This document shows positions 5,640 through 6,154 of a stretch of DNA of 6,154 bases, in pieces (within the stretch, counting starts at the first letter, position 1; each line of letters opens with the position of its first letter). The position numbers and the translations under genes are program-made. Below the pieces are notes generated by a model, which was given only the letters and a program-made list of their open reading frames with translations, made no database searches and was not told the DNA's origin. This DNA comes from Bacillota bacterium (GTDB lineage: Bacteria > Bacillota > Clostridia > Clostridiales > Clostridiaceae). The DNA is taken from assembly GCA_023435985.1 (NCBI GenBank), contig JAEZKY010000109.1, positions 1 through 6,154 of the forward strand. Direction: 5' to 3'.

Positions 5640-6154
5640 ATGAAAGTAACAAACGTTAAAGAATTAATGGAAAAATTACAAGAAGTAAAGAAAGCACAAA
5701 GAGAATTTTCTACTTATACCCAGGAACAAGTAGATACTATTTTTAGAGAGGCAGCTATGACAGTAGCTAATCATAGAATTAGTTTGGCTAAAATGGCTGT
5801 AGAAGAATCTGGAATGGGAATAATTGAGGACAAGGTTATCAAAAATCATTTTGCATCTGAGTACATATATAATAAATACAAGGATGAAAAAACTTGCGGG
5901 GTAATAGAGAGAGATGAAGCTTTTGGTATGACTAAAGTAGCAGAACCAATAGGTGTTGTTGCAGCTGTTATTCCAACTACTAATCCAACTTCAACAGCAA
6001 TCTTTAAAACATTAATAGCCTTAAAAACTAGAAATGGTATTATATTATCGCCACATCCAAGAGCTAAAAATTCAACTATAGCGGCAGCTAAAATAGTTTT
6101 TGAAGCAGCTGTTAAAGCTGGCGCACCAAAAGGTATAATTGGATGGATTGATGA
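5640..6154 (+). CDS. adhE: Bifunctional aldehyde-alcohol dehydrogenase AdhE, N-terminal part (runs off window)
   Basis: The first 171 codons of a protein whose family is about 860-870 residues long. It belongs to the CoA-acylating aldehyde dehydrogenase domain, which reduces acetyl-CoA or butyryl-CoA to the aldehyde with NADH; the iron-dependent alcohol dehydrogenase half would lie beyond the window. The start MKVTNVKEL, GMGIIEDKVIKNHFASEYIY (58-77), KDEKTCGVIER (81-91), EPIGVVAAVIPTTNPTST (102-119) and SPHPRAKNST (137-146) match clostridial AdhE as I remember it. The catalytic cysteine is not reached. It differs clearly from the monofunctional butyraldehyde dehydrogenase (Ald) of C. beijerinckii at its N-terminus. 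The frame is open to the last base. Regulation is suggested by a long structured leader and a Rex-like dyad. The role would be NADH reoxidation with ethanol or butanol formation. Confidence 0.93.
   Translation, partial: MKVTNVKELMEKLQEVKKAQREFSTYTQEQVDTIFREAAMTVANHRISLAKMAVEESGMGIIEDKVIKNHFASEYIYNKYKDEKTCGVIERDEAFGMTKVAEPIGVVAAVIPTTNPTSTAIFKTLIALKTRNGIILSPHPRAKNSTIAAAKIVFEAAVKAGAPKGIIGWID

Overview
The window is low-GC, AT-rich DNA with strong AGGAGG-type ribosome binding sites, intrinsic terminators and an S-box leader. Together with an AdhE start closely resembling that of solvent-forming clostridia, this points to a Clostridium sensu stricto species (C. acetobutylicum / C. beijerinckii type). 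The genus is an inference from gene content and remembered family sequences; no search was run.

Layout, all genes on the plus strand. (1) 2-325: the last 107 codons of a MacB/FtsX-type ABC transporter permease, followed by a weak AT-rich terminator. (2) 442-794: a perfect-consensus sigma-A promoter, a complete SAM-I (S-box) riboswitch with P1, antiterminator and terminator all identifiable, then a 112-nt leader. (3) 795-3220: two tandem paralogous PLP enzymes of transsulfuration, MetI-like (cystathionine gamma-synthase / O-acylhomoserine thiolyase) and MetC-like (cystathionine beta-lyase), in the order of the Bacillus metIC operon. They are separated by a 143-bp spacer holding a MITE-like element with heptad-repeat ends. 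The operon ends at a strong terminator near 3295-3332. (4) 3432-5000: mtlA, a mannitol-family PTS enzyme IICB, with its own promoter and terminator and without mtlR, mtlF or mtlD beside it. (5) 5001-5639: about 640 bp without a gene, containing AT-rich hairpins, a strong promoter, two hairpins and a Rex-like dyad. (6) 5640 to the window end: the first 171 codons of adhE, bifunctional aldehyde/alcohol dehydrogenase.

How it works together: low SAM lets the riboswitch antiterminate, so metI and metC are made and convert an activated homoserine plus cysteine to cystathionine and then homocysteine, the methionine precursor. The mtlA and adhE units are separate transcription units for sugar uptake and for NADH-consuming alcohol formation. 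I found no evidence of a wholly new system. The points most worth checking are the heptad-ended repeat between metI and metC, the multi-copy P1-strand sequence and enclosing stem around the riboswitch, and the structured adhE leader with a Rex-like site.
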